A stretch of 64,000 nt of DNA from Lachnospiraceae bacterium UBA4260. GTDB taxonomy: Bacteria; Bacillota; Clostridia; Lachnospirales; Lachnospiraceae. Positions 35,429-43,905 of the stretch are shown here, one piece after another (position 1 is the first letter of the stretch; the number at the start of each line of letters is the position of its first letter). Position numbers and translations under genes: made by a program. The DNA lies in assembly GCA_002395235.1 (NCBI GenBank), contig DGWK01000032.1:156863-220862 (forward strand). The letters run 5' to 3'. The notes below the pieces were generated by a model. That model searched no databases, was not told where the DNA came from, and saw only the letters and a list, made by a program, of their open reading frames with translations.

Positions 35429-37060
35429 ATGTCAATCTATGATGTTTTCATTCTGCTCGGCGGAGTAGGTCTCTTCCTCTACGGCATGACCATCATGTCC
35501 AGCGGCCTCAAAAATGCCTGCGGCGACAACCTTAAGGTCATTCTGGGAAAAGCCACCAAGAACAAGCTCACCTCAATCCTCGCCGGTATCGCCGTCACCA
35601 TCTTCGTGCAGAGTTCTTCTGCGACAGACGTTATGGTCATCGGCTTTGTAACTTCCGGCCTGATGACACTCGGACAGGCCATCGGCGTCATCATGGGTGC
35701 CAACATCGGAACGACCGTGACCGCGCAGATCACCGCTTTTAATATCGGCGCCTACGCCCCCATGATCCTTTTCATCGGCGCTGTCATGAATCTCTTCCTT
35801 AAGAACAGGACCCTCAAGGAAGTCGGTTCGGTCATCCTGGGCTTCGGTATGCTCTTCCAGGGCATCACGCTCATGAAATCCGCAATCGCCCCGCTGGCAG
35901 AGACAGCCGCCTTCCGCGCGCTGCTCACTTCCCTGGAGAATCCGATTCTCACTGTACTGTTCGGTGTGGCCTTCACGGCACTGCTGCAGAGCTCCTCTTC
36001 GGCGACCGTCATCTTCCAGGCCTTCGCCATGCAAAATATCATCAGTTACAAGGTCGCCGTCTACCTGATCATCGGCGCGGCAGTCGGCTCCGTCATGCCC
36101 AACCTTCTGGCAGGCCTTACGGCAAACAGAAACGGCAAGCGCTGCGCGCTGCTCAATCTTCTGTTCAACACCTTCCGTGCCATCCTGATCCTGTGCCTGA
36201 TCACGATCTTCCCGCAGATCCTGACCTTTATCCAGAGTCTGTCGCCGAACAACGTCGCCCGTCAGATTGCGAACACGCACACGATCTTTGCGATCATTGC
36301 CGTTCTGGTTCTGGCTCCGGTATCGAATTTCATCGTCAAGCTCTCCAGCAGGCTGATCCCGGAATCCGAAGAAGAGACCAGAAGAATACAGGATCAGAAG
36401 CTGGTCTACCTCACCAACACCTCCCAGATTCCTGCCGCCATCGCCATGGATCACGCGCACCGCGAAGTCAGCAGAATGGCTCACTTTGCCTACGACAACA
36501 TGCAGAACGCGCTGGACTGCTTCTTCGAGCATGACCTCAAGAAAGGCCAGAAAGCCATGCAAGGCGAGGAGACCGTCGATTACCTTACAAGCGCAATCCT
36601 CGGCAAGCTGGTAGAGCTTCGCTCCCTCGATCTCTCGCCCAAGCACCTGAACAAGCTCTACAGATTGATCCAGGTCGTAGATGACCTCGAGAGAATCTCC
36701 GACCACGCCGAGAACATCGTCGAGTACGAAGAGCAGATGCGCACCGGCAAGGCTTCCATGCACGACGAGGCGATCGCGGACCTCAAGACCCTCTCCGAGG
36801 TCACCATGAAGTCTCTGGACGTCTCCATCATCGTCTTCGAGCAGGAGCTCATGGACCGCTTTAATGACGCGGAAGCCATGGAAGACCTGGTCGACAAGAC
36901 CAAAGAGCAGATTGAGGCCGCTCATATCGACCGCATGACCAAAAAAGCCTGCGACCCTAAGGGCGGAATCCTCTTTACCGACTTCTGCATCGACATGGAG
37001 CGCTGCTCCGACCACGCGATCAACCTCGCGGAGGCGGTCAGAGATACCATTGATAACTGA
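35429..37060 (+). CDS. Na+/phosphate cotransporter with PhoU-like domain
   Basis: 543 residues. The two inverted NaPi-II repeats show FVQSSSATDVM and GANIGTTVTAQ, then LLQSSSSATVIFQ. About nine membrane helices lie in 1-310, and a cytoplasmic PhoU-like helical domain in 340-540 (VVDDLERISDHAENIVEY). It imports phosphate with sodium, or exports excess. RBS AAAGGAG. It follows phoPR by 71 bp, which supports phosphate control. Confidence 0.94.
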   Translation: MSIYDVFILLGGVGLFLYGMTIMSSGLKNACGDNLKVILGKATKNKLTSILAGIAVTIFVQSSSATDVMVIGFVTSGLMTLGQAIGVIMGANIGTTVTAQITAFNIGAYAPMILFIGAVMNLFLKNRTLKEVGSVILGFGMLFQGITLMKSAIAPLAETAAFRALLTSLENPILTVLFGVAFTALLQSSSSATVIFQAFAMQNIISYKVAVYLIIGAAVGSVMPNLLAGLTANRNGKRCALLNLLFNTFRAILILCLITIFPQILTFIQSLSPNNVARQIANTHTIFAIIAVLVLAPVSNFIVKLSSRLIPESEEETRRIQDQKLVYLTNTSQIPAAIAMDHAHREVSRMAHFAYDNMQNALDCFFEHDLKKGQKAMQGEETVDYLTSAILGKLVELRSLDLSPKHLNKLYRLIQVVDDLERISDHAENIVEYEEQMRTGKASMHDEAIADLKTLSEVTMKSLDVSIIVFEQELMDRFNDAEAMEDLVDKTKEQIEAAHIDRMTKKACDPKGGILFTDFCIDMERCSDHAINLAEAVRDTIDN

Positions 37061-37090
37061 AATATCTTGTCCGGTCGGGACAGATGATAA

Positions 37091-37127
37091 GACCGAGGCG
37101 GCACATGCGTGCCGCCTCGGTCTTTTT
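37091..37127 (+). terminator. Terminator of the Na+/phosphate cotransporter gene
   Basis: GACCGAGGCGGCA/TGCCGCCTCGGTC with a TTTTTC run. A near-copy of this stem lies at 37424-37460. Confidence 0.9.
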
Positions 37128-37179
37128 CTGTGTTTGTGCCGGCTGGGCGGCTTGTTCCGGGCTTGTTACGACCTGTCAC

Positions 37180-37402
37180 GGCTTGTTACGGGCAGGAGTG
37201 ACCGACGAGCAGCAAACTTTGTCCATTTCGTAGGGGCGTGTTTAGTTTGTGCCGGCTTGTCACAGCCGGGGGCCACCGACGAATAGCAAACTTTGTCCAT
37301 TCCGTAGGGCTGTTCTTAGCTTGTTACGGCTTGCCCCGGGCAAGGGGTGACCGACGAATAACAAGTTTTCCCCATTCCGTAGGGGGCCTCAGTTTGTGAC
37401 AC
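37180..37402. repeat. Three-unit tandem array, 74-75-bp period
   Basis: Units begin with GGCTTGTYAC-type sequence and share ACCGACGAATAGCAAACTTT followed by GTCCATTCCGTAGGG; the ACCGACGA block starts at 37201, 37275 and 37350. Copies differ by scattered substitutions. The period is not a multiple of 3 throughout and no frame is open across it, so it is non-coding. It fills the gap 37128-37423 and I see no gene there. Confidence 0.85.
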
Positions 37403-37423
37403 TCTTCAATTCTAGCAGGACAA

Positions 37424-37460
37424 TAAAACGAGGCAGCACATCTATGCCGCCTCGGTCTTT
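37424..37460. terminator. Second, near-identical terminator
   Basis: CGAGGCAGCA...TGCCGCCTCG, loop CATCTA, related in sequence to the stem at 37091-37127. On the minus strand it is followed by TTTTATT and lies 38 bp past the chromate transporter stop, so it ends that operon. Confidence 0.8.
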
Positions 37461-37497
37461 CATCTCGCATATTCTCCCGATCTGTAACTCAAAGATC

Positions 37498-38064
37498 TCA
37501 GAACTTAAACACCACCCCGACGACCGCCGAAATGGCGAGAAACACAATAGGGCTCCACTTCAGTTTCTTCTGTCCCACAAAGATCAGAACCGCAAGAATA
37601 ATGGCCTTAACCACAAACAGATCTCCGATATTCCCGCTCGCCTCATAAGCACTCAGATCGATCAGGGTAACCTTGGCCACATTGAGTCCGGCCGCTGTAA
37701 TCATGGCGATGGAAGCAGGCCGAAGGCCGTAGAAAGCGCCTTCAACGTGCGGGTTTTCACGGAACTTCTTGAGGAATTTGGCAATGATCAGAATTATGAT
37801 CACCGACGGCGCCGCCAGAGCCAGGGAAGCGAGGATTCCTCCCGGGATGCCTGCCGTCTTATAACCGGCGTAAGTAGACATATTGATGCCGATCGCACCG
37901 GGCGTAGACTCGGAGATCGCGATCATATCCGCTATATCCGCGTGCGAAAACCATCCAGTCTTATCCGACATCTCGTAGAGGAACGGAAGTGTCGCAAGTC
38001 CACCGCCTACGGAGAAGAGGCCTGTCTTGAAAAATTCAAACATCAGACGAAGAAGAACACTCAT
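37498..38064 (-). CDS. Chromate transporter family protein, second half
   Basis: 188 residues, about six membrane helices. Family marks: FFKTGLFSVGGGLATLPFLY and STPGAIGINMSTYAGYK. It is one half of a split CHR transporter; the two halves are encoded as separate short proteins that should form a heterodimer. Its start overlaps the first half by 4 bp. Chromate is the named substrate of the family, but in gut-type anaerobes the physiological anion is unknown. Confidence 0.92.
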   Translation of the reverse strand: MSVLLRLMFEFFKTGLFSVGGGLATLPFLYEMSDKTGWFSHADIADMIAISESTPGAIGINMSTYAGYKTAGIPGGILASLALAAPSVIIILIIAKFLKKFRENPHVEGAFYGLRPASIAMITAAGLNVAKVTLIDLSAYEASGNIGDLFVVKAIILAVLIFVGQKKLKWSPIVFLAISAVVGVVFKF

Positions 38065-38702
38065 TTCTCTGCCTCCTTCCTGCCAGCCTCACCGGCATCG
38101 CTTTCCCCGGAATTATCATTTCCGGAAGCTCCTCCAGCCGCCGCGCTTTTCACCGAACGATTACGCATCGACATGAGAACCCCCACGACGCCCGCAATAA
38201 TCACCAGCACCGCTGCAGGTACGCGAACCGGCAGTATCCCGGGGAACGCGTTCAGTATGAATATTATCAGGTAGAGAAACAAGGTGAAGCCATCCACTAC
38301 CGAATTCTTCCAAAGCCTGAGAACAGCCTGCACGATAAGGACACACACGCAGACTCTGATTCCCGCGAAAGCGTGCTGCACAATGGGCTGCTCTGCAAAG
38401 TTTGTCAGAAAAGAGGCAATGATCAGGATGATTATGATCGGCCCCGTCAGAAATCCTGTTGTAGCCAGAAGCGCCCCGGGGACGCCCTTCTTTTTCTCAC
38501 CGATAAAAGTGGAGACGTTGAGAGCAATAATCCCCGGCGTACACTGTCCGATGGAAAAGTAATCCCGAAGGTCATCCATCGTGGTCCAGTGTTTTTTATC
38601 AACAAGTTCCCTCTCCAGGATCGGGAGCATGGCGTAACCTCCGCCGAAAGTGACGCAGCCGATCCTCACAAATGTTGTATATAAGTCCAGATATTCGTTC
38701 AT
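38061..38702 (-). CDS. Chromate transporter family protein, first half
   Basis: 213 residues with the same motif in VRIGCVTFGGGYAMLPILER and QCTPGIIALNVSTFIG. An extra cytoplasmic tail (about 185-213) is rich in Ala, Gly and Glu. First gene of the two-gene unit. Confidence 0.92.
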   Translation of the reverse strand: MNEYLDLYTTFVRIGCVTFGGGYAMLPILERELVDKKHWTTMDDLRDYFSIGQCTPGIIALNVSTFIGEKKKGVPGALLATTGFLTGPIIIILIIASFLTNFAEQPIVQHAFAGIRVCVCVLIVQAVLRLWKNSVVDGFTLFLYLIIFILNAFPGILPVRVPAAVLVIIAGVVGVLMSMRNRSVKSAAAGGASGNDNSGESDAGEAGRKEAEK

Positions 38703-38865
38703 TATTTCTCTTACTTTACAGAGGGCCTGTCAAACAAGCCCGATTTCCACTATTGTTATTGTTGCCTGGTAAAAGCCCGTAAAACGGACTGCTGCGCCGC
38801 ATGCAGGTTGTCTTTCTGAAACAGGTTTCCCCATTTGCATTCCCCCCCAAAATCGTTGGATTATT

Positions 38866-39090
38866 TTAGGACTTTTTCTTTTTCCGGCCTCCACGCTTTC
38901 TTTGTGTAACCTGCAAATCATCCAGAAATCCGGACAGATTCTGACAGAGTTGGACCGCAGACAAGGTTTCTTGCAGAATGGCCTCCATATGATATTTGTC
39001 AGCTACGCATAAAGGGAGGCCGGGTCTCCTGAAACAAGCCGTTTGATCCAACTTGCTCAGAAAAAAGTCTATAATTCACGATTTTGAAGC
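38866..39090 (-). pseudogene. Decayed gene remnant related to 1-306
   Basis: The minus strand encodes LDQTACFRRPGLPLCVADK... QETLSAVQLCQNL... RKRGGRKKKKS and a TAA at 38866-38868, with frame breaks upstream of about 39060. It aligns with the remnant at the left edge, base for base in blocks such as GGCCTCC, TTGTC and GTCCAACTC. I do not recognise the family. The rest of 38703-39230 (about 300 bp) shows no gene. Confidence 0.45.
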
Positions 39091-39230
39091 CTGCTCAAGT
39101 TTTTCTATGGAGGCAGGTTGATCAAAAACAACCTGTATAATCCAACAGAGGTTCTGCCCTACCGCAAACGTCTCCTCTTGCGAGTCGGCGCAACACTCCC
39201 CCCCATTGAAACGCTCCTGCCCCCGCTCTG

Positions 39231-40196
39231 TCACAACGTAAACTGCACCGCACAGAACACGACATAAATTGCCAGAAGAATGATTCCCTGCATCCTGCTC
39301 AGCCTTCCCTTCCAAAGCGCGTAAAGCGACAGGATCGACATGACGAGCAGCATAACCGGAATCTCAAAGATGAGGCTGGCGTTTACGCCCCAGAGCTTCG
39401 CGCTCTGCGGGACCGCAAAGGGCGCGAGCGTGACCGAGACCCCGCTGACCAGCACCAGGTTGAATACATTTGCGCCGATTATATTTCCCAGGGAGAGCGA
39501 GCCGTGTCCTTTTACCAGGGATGTGATCGCCGTGACCAGTTCGGGAAGGCTCGTTCCGAGCGCCACGAAGGTCAGCGCTATGACGGATTCGGGGACTCCC
39601 AGTCCTTCGGCAATCAGTGTCCCGTTGTCCACAAGCAGATTAGCGCCAATCGCGATCAGGACCGCGCCTACGATCAGCAGGATCATGATTTTCGATATAG
39701 GAAGTTCCTCCTCACTATGTTCTTCTTCCGTGACCGGTTCCTTGGCCTCCTTCATCGCTCTCACATTGAAGATCATGTAAGCGACGAATACGCCGAGCAT
39801 GATAAAGCCCATAGGCCTTGTAAATTTTCCCATCACATAGGCCGCCACACAATAGATTGCCGCCGCAATATAGAAAAACAGGACGGGAACCCGGAGCGAG
39901 CGCCTGTCGACCGGGCCCGGTTTGACAGCGATCGTGAGCGCGGCGATGAGCGCTGTGTTGCAGATCACGGACCCGATCGCGTTGCCGTAGGCAATCTCGC
40001 CGTGTCCGGAGAGCGCCGACATTGTGGACACCATTACTTCCGGAAGCGTCGTGCCGATTGATACTACCGTGGCTCCGATGAGCAGTTCCGGCAGGTCAAA
40101 TTTTCGTGCCAGCCCGCTGGCGCCGTCGACAAACCAGTCTCCGCCCTTGATCAGACACACCAGCCCGACGACAAATAATAAAACTGCCTTGATCAT
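39231..40196 (-). CDS. Calcium/sodium antiporter, YrbG family
   Basis: 321 residues with ten expected helices in two repeats. Both alpha repeats are clear: GATVVSIGTTLPEVMVS with YGNAIGSVICNT, and LTFVALGTSLPELVTAI with GNIIGANVFNLV. A short acidic loop (EEEHSEEE, about 157-164) joins the halves. It exchanges Ca2+ (or K+) for Na+. Confidence 0.93.
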   Translation of the reverse strand: MIKAVLLFVVGLVCLIKGGDWFVDGASGLARKFDLPELLIGATVVSIGTTLPEVMVSTMSALSGHGEIAYGNAIGSVICNTALIAALTIAVKPGPVDRRSLRVPVLFFYIAAAIYCVAAYVMGKFTRPMGFIMLGVFVAYMIFNVRAMKEAKEPVTEEEHSEEELPISKIMILLIVGAVLIAIGANLLVDNGTLIAEGLGVPESVIALTFVALGTSLPELVTAITSLVKGHGSLSLGNIIGANVFNLVLVSGVSVTLAPFAVPQSAKLWGVNASLIFEIPVMLLVMSILSLYALWKGRLSRMQGIILLAIYVVFCAVQFTL

Positions 40197-40251
40197 GATC
40201 CCTTATTCCTCTTCGACATTTTTTGCATAAGACGCGCTCTGTGCATCCGCC

Positions 40252-41286
40252 TCACAGCTTATCCGCGATCGCCTTCAGGTAAGGCGCGGATTCCTCGCCC
40301 GCGATCCCGTAGTCTTTTTCCTTGTAGTTCCACAGGGCCCGCCCGATCGAATATTTCTCGAAGATCTCATGGATGTCTGTGAGCCAGCGAACCGCGTCTT
40401 CCCTGTTCGCCCGGTCAATTACGCCGTACTCTCCGCAGTAGAGCGGGATGTCTCTCTCTTTTGCCGTCTCCAGGGCAGGCGTGAATAATCCGTCAAAAAA
40501 TTCCGTTCCGATGGGCTTAATATCCTCATTGAAGATCGTGTAGGTACACGCGGGATCCACTATTTTGGTAGCTTCCCGGTATTCCTCAACGGTTTTCGGA
40601 TAGCCGATGCGGAAATCCAGAGGCATTCCGTCCACCCAGTAGGCCCCCTGGTGCGTGAAAATGAAGGGCTCATAGCAGTGGAATGTGTAGGCAACTTTGC
40701 GGTCCGGCGTATCCGCAAGCCACGGCACGGCGGTCACCGCATTGTAATTGACGCCGCCGAAAATGACCCAGGTGTCCGGCGCGAATTCCCGGATCGCGCT
40801 GACGGCGCGCAGGGCGATGCCGTTCCACAGGTCTCTGACTTCCACGGCAACGATCTCGTTGAGAAGCTCGTAAGCCACGACATCCGTGTCCGCGCTGTAG
40901 CGCTTCGCGATGGTCCTCCACATGTCGAGGAACCGCTTCTGCCTGGCCGGATCCGTAAAGAAAATGGTCTTGTCGTCCTTGTCGAGCGGATCAAAGGAAT
41001 AGCCGAATGTCTTGTGGATGTCCAGGATCATGTGCAGCCCGTTCGCCCTGCACCAGCGGACGCAGTCGTCGATGTGGCGGTATCCCGCTTCGATCGGCTC
41101 GCCCTCTTCGGTCTCGATCACCGTATAGTCCACCGGCACGCGCACGTGGTCGAGCCCAAGCCCCGCAATGCGGCGAATATCCTCTTCCGTGATAAAAGTG
41201 TTAAAGTGTTCCTCCGTGCCCTCGTCAAACTGGGAAAGCCAGCCTCCCAGATTAACGCCTTTCATATAGCCTTCCATTCCTCTCAT
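40252..41286 (-). CDS. GH5 family glycoside hydrolase
   Basis: 344 residues, no signal peptide, hence cytoplasmic. Barrel marks: KGVNLGGWLSQFD, DHVRVPVDY, acid/base Glu in YELLNEIV, HCYEPFIFTHQGA and nucleophile Glu in IPLYCGEYGV. Related to intracellular endo- or exo-beta-glucanases that act on imported oligosaccharides. The start used has AGGGAGA upstream; an internal ATG seven codons on is possible. Confidence 0.9.
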   Translation of the reverse strand: MRGMEGYMKGVNLGGWLSQFDEGTEEHFNTFITEEDIRRIAGLGLDHVRVPVDYTVIETEEGEPIEAGYRHIDDCVRWCRANGLHMILDIHKTFGYSFDPLDKDDKTIFFTDPARQKRFLDMWRTIAKRYSADTDVVAYELLNEIVAVEVRDLWNGIALRAVSAIREFAPDTWVIFGGVNYNAVTAVPWLADTPDRKVAYTFHCYEPFIFTHQGAYWVDGMPLDFRIGYPKTVEEYREATKIVDPACTYTIFNEDIKPIGTEFFDGLFTPALETAKERDIPLYCGEYGVIDRANREDAVRWLTDIHEIFEKYSIGRALWNYKEKDYGIAGEESAPYLKAIADKL

Positions 41287-41325
41287 TGTATCTCTCCCTA
41301 TTTCTCTCTTTCCGCCATTCAGGAC

Positions 41326-41967
41326 TCAAGACTCGATCCGCTGTGCCGCGCCGATCTCCCGGAGCACTTTTTCCATTTCTTTTGCAAAAAGCGCGTTTCC
41401 TCTCTCTGTCAGGTGCACGCCGTCGAAAGCCAGCTCCGTCTCCCACGAGGACGCGTCTGCAAAGTAAGCCCCGTGACGCTGCGCGATCTCTTTATAGTAC
41501 CGCGCCAGCAGCCGGCTCTCCTCCAGGCACCCCTGCGCGTAGGCCTCGCTCCCGCGCACAAAAGGGTCTGTACAGGACGGATCCGTGAAGCGAATCTGCA
41601 TCGGAGCGATCAGCAGGATCTCCGCATCCAGCGCGTCCTGTGCGGCGGCAATCAGGTTTTCCATCTTTGCCGCCACTTTCGAAGCGTCCGGCCTTCGCAT
41701 GGTCAAAAGATCGTTGGTCCCCAGCATCACCGCAAACAGGTCCATGGGCCTCTCCGCTTTCAGGGAGTCGATCACGTAGGTCAGTCCTTTCCCTGTATCG
41801 GGAATCATCCTGCCGGGCATGCCGTCCCGCGCCACGTCCCATTCTCCCGCAAGACTCTCGGCCAGGATCGTCGTCCACCGGCTGCGCCGGGGATACCTTC
41901 CGCCCATCATTCCCGAAGGGTCATAGCCGTACGTATTGGAATCTCCGTAGAAAAAGACCTTTTTCAT
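41326..41967 (-). CDS. SGNH/GDSL esterase
   Basis: 213 residues. Block I FYGDSNTYGYDP (nucleophile Ser in GDSN), block III MLGTNDLL and block V FDGVHLTERGN, all complete. It is an arylesterase or acyl-ester hydrolase, cytoplasmic, perhaps a sugar deacetylase given the GH5 gene 39 bp downstream. Its start overlaps the Rrf2 gene stop by 4 bp. Confidence 0.92.
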   Translation of the reverse strand: MKKVFFYGDSNTYGYDPSGMMGGRYPRRSRWTTILAESLAGEWDVARDGMPGRMIPDTGKGLTYVIDSLKAERPMDLFAVMLGTNDLLTMRRPDASKVAAKMENLIAAAQDALDAEILLIAPMQIRFTDPSCTDPFVRGSEAYAQGCLEESRLLARYYKEIAQRHGAYFADASSWETELAFDGVHLTERGNALFAKEMEKVLREIGAAQRIES

Positions 41968-42383
41968 TCTTTGCCCCTTTTGCTCTCCTCCACCAAGTCA
42001 CTGAGCTTCCTCGAGTAGAAGAAGTCGTGCACCAACTTGTCATACTCCTCCCACATGGGGAGCGTCTGGCAGGAAGCGGCCCTGGGGCACTCTTTTGCCT
42101 CCGGAAGCAGGCAGGCCACCGTGGCGAGCGGCCCTTCCATGAGCTCGATGATCTCGCCGACATAGTAGTCCTCCGGCTTTCTGCACAGCTTGTAGCCGCC
42201 GCCTTTGCCGCTGGCGCCTACCACAAAGCCGCCTTTTACCAGCTCCTTCACAAGGATCTCCAGATACTTCTTGGAGATCTGCTGCCGCGCCGCGATTTCC
42301 TTGAGCGGGATGTAATTTCCGTCTTCATGTTCTGCCAGGTCGATCATTACTCTGATCGCATAGCGTCCTTTTGTCGAAATCAT
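41964..42383 (-). CDS. Rrf2/IscR-family transcriptional regulator
   Basis: 139 residues. N-terminal winged helix: STKGRYAIRVMIDLAEH, KEIAARQQISKKYLEILVK. Three Cys in CLLPEAKECPRAASC match the Fe-S ligand spacing of IscR-like members, so it may sense iron-sulfur or redox state. RBS AGGAGG. First gene of the rrf2-esterase unit, with a palindrome on its own promoter. Confidence 0.93.
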   Translation of the reverse strand: MISTKGRYAIRVMIDLAEHEDGNYIPLKEIAARQQISKKYLEILVKELVKGGFVVGASGKGGGYKLCRKPEDYYVGEIIELMEGPLATVACLLPEAKECPRAASCQTLPMWEEYDKLVHDFFYSRKLSDLVEESKRGKE

Positions 42384-42399
42384 ACTTGTAACCTCCTGA

Positions 42400-42435
42400 T
42401 TTACCCATTGTACCGCAAGGTAAATAGGCGTTCAA
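42400..42435 (-). promoter_or_regulatory. rrf2 promoter with palindromic operator
   Basis: TTGAAC (42430-42435), 17-bp spacer, TACAAT (42407-42412). The palindrome TTTACC...GGGTAAA (42400-42424) brackets the -10, a good autorepression site for the Rrf2 protein. Confidence 0.65.
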
Positions 42436-42560
42436 GCCGGCTCCAGATAAAAGCTCTCGCCGTACATGCCCATGAACTCGCCGCGCTTCCTGTACGGGTG
42501 CGTGTGAAAATCGATGATCTGCCTTTCGCCGACTATATTTTGCTCAAACAGCGCCGTCAA
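42432..42560 (-). pseudogene. Truncated amidohydrolase start (42 codons)
   Basis: Begins with a TTG that has AAGGAGG 7 nt upstream, inside the 3' end of the MATE gene (17-bp overlap). It encodes a Met/Leu-Thr-Ala-Leu-Phe-Glu start, then RQIIDFHTHPYRKRGEFMG and a TGA. The IDFHTHPY block is the first metal-binding motif of amidohydrolase-2 type enzymes, which are near 280 residues; the remainder is missing. The stop lies on the -35 of the rrf2 promoter, so a deletion probably fused the two. Confidence 0.6.
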
Positions 42561-43905
42561 CTTTTCCCTCCTTCCGGGGAAGCCCCAGCTTTTTGCAGGT
42601 GATGAAATAATAAATGGTCTCGAAGAAAAGCATGACCGACCACCCGATCATGCAGGAATAAGCGATGCCGACGATTCCCATCCGGGGCGCCAGGATCATC
42701 GTGCTCACCGTGCGGATTGACGCCTGCACGAACGTGAAGATCACGGTGGTAAACATCTTTCCCATTCCTCTGAAAAATCCCTGCACGGCGTTGGTCAGGG
42801 CCGGCCACAGGTAGAAGAAGGCCATCACGCCCAGGTACTCGCTTCCCAGGCGCACCACTTCCTCGGCGCCGCTCCCCGTCACGAACATGCTCACGATGGG
42901 CCTTCGCAGGAAAAGCCCCACTGCGCAGATGACCACGTAATACATCAGTCCCAGCGTGACTCCCGCCCTGTAGCCCGGCCGGATCCGGTCCTTTCGGCCC
43001 GCGCCCCGGTTCTGCGCCACAAAAGTCGAGATCGACGCGCCAATTCCCTGCTCGGGTATGCAGGCAAAATCGTCCACTCTCGTCACCGCGTTGAAAGCCG
43101 CGATGCTGCTGACTCCCAGCGCGTTGACCTGCCCCTGGATGAGGACCTTGCACACGGGCTGGATGGTCTGCTGCAGCGCGCTCGGCAGTCCGTACCTGAG
43201 AATATCCGCCAAAATATCGCCGTCTATGCTCCACCGGCTCCCGAAGGGGCTCAGCACAGGCTCCCTGGTCGCCATATAGTAAGCCGCAAGGCCCGCGGAG
43301 ACCGCCTCCGCGACCACCGTCGTGACCGCGCTGCATACGATCCCGAATCCCAGAAGTCCCAGGAAGATCAGGTCCAATCCGGCGTTGAGGAGCGCCGAGA
43401 ACATCAGGAACTTGAGCGGCGTCTTGGAGTCGCCCACGCTCTTCATTCCCGCCGCGATGGCATTGTAAAAGAAGGTGAAGGGCGCCCCCAGGAACGTGAT
43501 CCGCATATAGACCACCGTGATGGCAAAGATCTCGTCCGGCACCTCCATGAAACGAAGGATCTGCGGCGTCAGAATAAAGCCCAGCCCCGCAGTGACCAGG
43601 CACACGGCCGCGCCGCACAACAGCATGGTGGACATGGTCTTTTTCAGTTTTCCGTAATTTTTTGCCCCAAAGAACTCGCTCATGAGGACGCCCGCCCCGA
43701 TGCACGTCCCGCTGATCGCCAGGATCACCAGGTTCATCACCGGAGCTGCGATTCCCTCCGCAGCCAGGGCGTTTTGGCCGATAAAGCGGCCCGCGATGAT
43801 CGAATCCACCGCGTTATAGGCAAGCTGCAGCCAGTTTCCCAGAAGCAGCGGCAAAGCGTAGCGCCACAGATGTCCGTAGGGCTCGCCCTTTGTCATATCT
43901 CTCAT
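42544..43905 (-). CDS. MATE family efflux transporter
   Basis: 453 residues, twelve helices, in the MatE double repeat: YALPLLLGNWLQLAYNAVDSIIAGR and RYGLPSALQQTIQPV. It would export drugs or metabolites with Na+ or H+. The ATG at 43905 overlaps the preA stop by 4 bp; longer starts upstream lack RBS. Its own RBS is poor, so it depends on coupling to preA. Confidence 0.93.
   Translation of the reverse strand: MRDMTKGEPYGHLWRYALPLLLGNWLQLAYNAVDSIIAGRFIGQNALAAEGIAAPVMNLVILAISGTCIGAGVLMSEFFGAKNYGKLKKTMSTMLLCGAAVCLVTAGLGFILTPQILRFMEVPDEIFAITVVYMRITFLGAPFTFFYNAIAAGMKSVGDSKTPLKFLMFSALLNAGLDLIFLGLLGFGIVCSAVTTVVAEAVSAGLAAYYMATREPVLSPFGSRWSIDGDILADILRYGLPSALQQTIQPVCKVLIQGQVNALGVSSIAAFNAVTRVDDFACIPEQGIGASISTFVAQNRGAGRKDRIRPGYRAGVTLGLMYYVVICAVGLFLRRPIVSMFVTGSGAEEVVRLGSEYLGVMAFFYLWPALTNAVQGFFRGMGKMFTTVIFTFVQASIRTVSTMILAPRMGIVGIAYSCMIGWSVMLFFETIYYFITCKKLGLPRKEGKVDGAV

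Noticed and set aside
37180..37402. CRISPR array
   Set aside because: Repeats run without constant-length spacers and vary in sequence; no cas genes.
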